Shown here piece by piece: positions 13,785 to 14,420 of a stretch of 14,420 bases of DNA. The DNA is from SPGG2 sp964194625. GTDB lineage: Bacteria > Pseudomonadota > Gammaproteobacteria > Acidiferrobacterales > SPGG2. The position numbers and the translations under genes were made by a program. The first letter of the stretch is position 1, and the number at the start of each line of letters is the position of its first letter. Below the pieces are notes generated by a model, which was given only the letters and a program-made list of their open reading frames with translations, had not been told where the DNA came from and did not search any database. Where the stretch lies: positions 1 to 14,420 of the forward strand of contig CAXMNC010000239.1 in assembly GCA_964194625.1 (NCBI GenBank), written 5' to 3'.

Positions 13785-14420
13785 TCAATCAACAACCCCC
13801 ACCACGCCCGCGCTAACAAGCTCATCGATCTGTTGTGCGTCGTAGCCCAGGAGATCCGACAAGATCGAATGTGTGTGTTGGCCGAGATCGGGGGCCGACA
13901 CAGATGGTAATTCGGGGGCAGCCGACAGATGGGGTGGGGTGCGGGCAAACCGATAATCGCCGACATCGGGATCATGAATCTCGATTAACATACCGCGGGC
14001 TTCGACCTGTGGACAGGCGAATACGTCCTCGGCCGTATGCACGGGACCAGTGGGTACACCTGCCTCGTTCAGTCTTTCGACCGCCTCGTGCCGAGTGAGT
14101 CCGGCCAACCATTCATCAATGATTGGGTCGAGGAAATCACGGTTTTGTGCCCGCGTGGTACCGCTATTGGTGCGCGCGTCATCGATGAGGTCTGGACGAT
14201 CCATGGTTTCGCACCACCGACGCCAGATTCGTTCGTCGGGAACATTCACCGCCACGTAACCATCGCGTGCCTTGTAGGCACCTCGTGGATAGGCGTTGCG
14301 CGGACGACCGCGGTGTGGTGACTGGCCCGCTACCGAATGAAGCGCAATCATGGCTTCGTTCAATGACAGCATATTGTCGTACATGGCAGAGTCGACAAGC
14401 TGTCCTTCGCCGGTGCGCGT
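13785..14420 (-). CDS. Family III CoA-transferase (CaiB/BaiF type), C-terminal part, cut by window edge
   Basis: Moves CoA between an acyl-CoA donor and a carboxylic acid in organic-acid catabolism. The frame is open to the window edge and gives 211 residues. The first visible ones, RTGEGQLVDSAMYDNML, match the conserved RTGxGQxVDxSMxD segment, so the ATG at 14384 is internal and not the start. Further family marks are RGRPRNAYPRGAYKARDGYVAV, LNEAGVPTGPVHTAEDVFACPQVEARGM and RTPPHLSAAPELPSVSAPDLGQHT. The catalytic Asp region lies upstream, outside. It is co-oriented with the TAXI operon but ended by its own terminator, so a metabolic link to the transported solute is possible but not shown. 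The acid it acts on cannot be told from this part. Confidence 0.93.
   Translation of the reverse strand, partial: TRTGEGQLVDSAMYDNMLSLNEAMIALHSVAGQSPHRGRPRNAYPRGAYKARDGYVAVNVPDERIWRRWCETMDRPDLIDDARTNSGTTRAQNRDFLDPIIDEWLAGLTRHEAVERLNEAGVPTGPVHTAEDVFACPQVEARGMLIEIHDPDVGDYRFARTPPHLSAAPELPSVSAPDLGQHTHSILSDLLGYDAQQIDELVSAGVVGVVD

Noticed and set aside
13567..13788. 73-codon minus-strand frame between the CoA-transferase and the TAXI operon
   Set aside because: It runs through the intrinsic terminator at 13654-13679, has no ribosome site and no recognisable protein features.

Overview
The window looks like chromosome from a gammaproteobacterium. The partial 16S rRNA (minus strand, running off the left edge) has gammaproteobacterial character in the regions I could read. 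The left half matches, as I recall it, a gene neighbourhood known from Pseudomonas and relatives: DUF6776 protein, bactofilin, erpA, anmK, tyrS, then 16S. I cannot name a genus. The contig is either a genome or a metagenome bin with one rrn operon start inside it.

Layout, left to right. (1) 1-1165: 5' three quarters of 16S rRNA. Its promoter and antitermination leader (P1, boxA, boxC, a long hairpin) fill 1166-1465. (2) 1466-2674: tyrS, same strand as 16S, directly upstream of the rrn promoter. (3) 2879-3988: anmK, divergent from tyrS. (4) A minus-strand block follows: erpA (4107-4460), a bactofilin (4546-5004), a DUF6776-type membrane-anchored coiled-coil protein (5133-5867), and a small membrane protein with a CBS pair that resembles the tail of a CLC chloride channel (5975-6571). 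(5) 6758-8086: a plus-strand class III aminotransferase. (6) 8104-13384: a minus-strand transporter operon. In transcription order it encodes two tandem TAXI solute-binding proteins, a fused 4TM/12TM TRAP permease with a C-terminal DUF3394-like part, and a UspF/UspG-type universal stress protein. (7) 13785-14420: the C-terminal part of a family III CoA-transferase, cut by the right edge and separated from the transporter operon by an intrinsic terminator and a 400-base gap rich in palindromes.

How they fit: the left half is housekeeping (translation, murein recycling, Fe-S delivery, envelope cytoskeleton). The right half is an uptake module, probably for an organic acid. Two binding proteins share one permease, with a strong hairpin after the first binding-protein gene that could raise its dose over the permease.

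I found no CRISPR, prophage, transposon, tRNA or recognisable defence system. The most interesting signals are small: an exact 16-bp tandem duplication in the bactofilin promoter region, degenerate heptamer repeats in the anmK-erpA gap, the headless CLC-like CBS protein, a second TAXI protein with an altered ligand-binding motif, and a palindrome cluster upstream of the TAXI operon.
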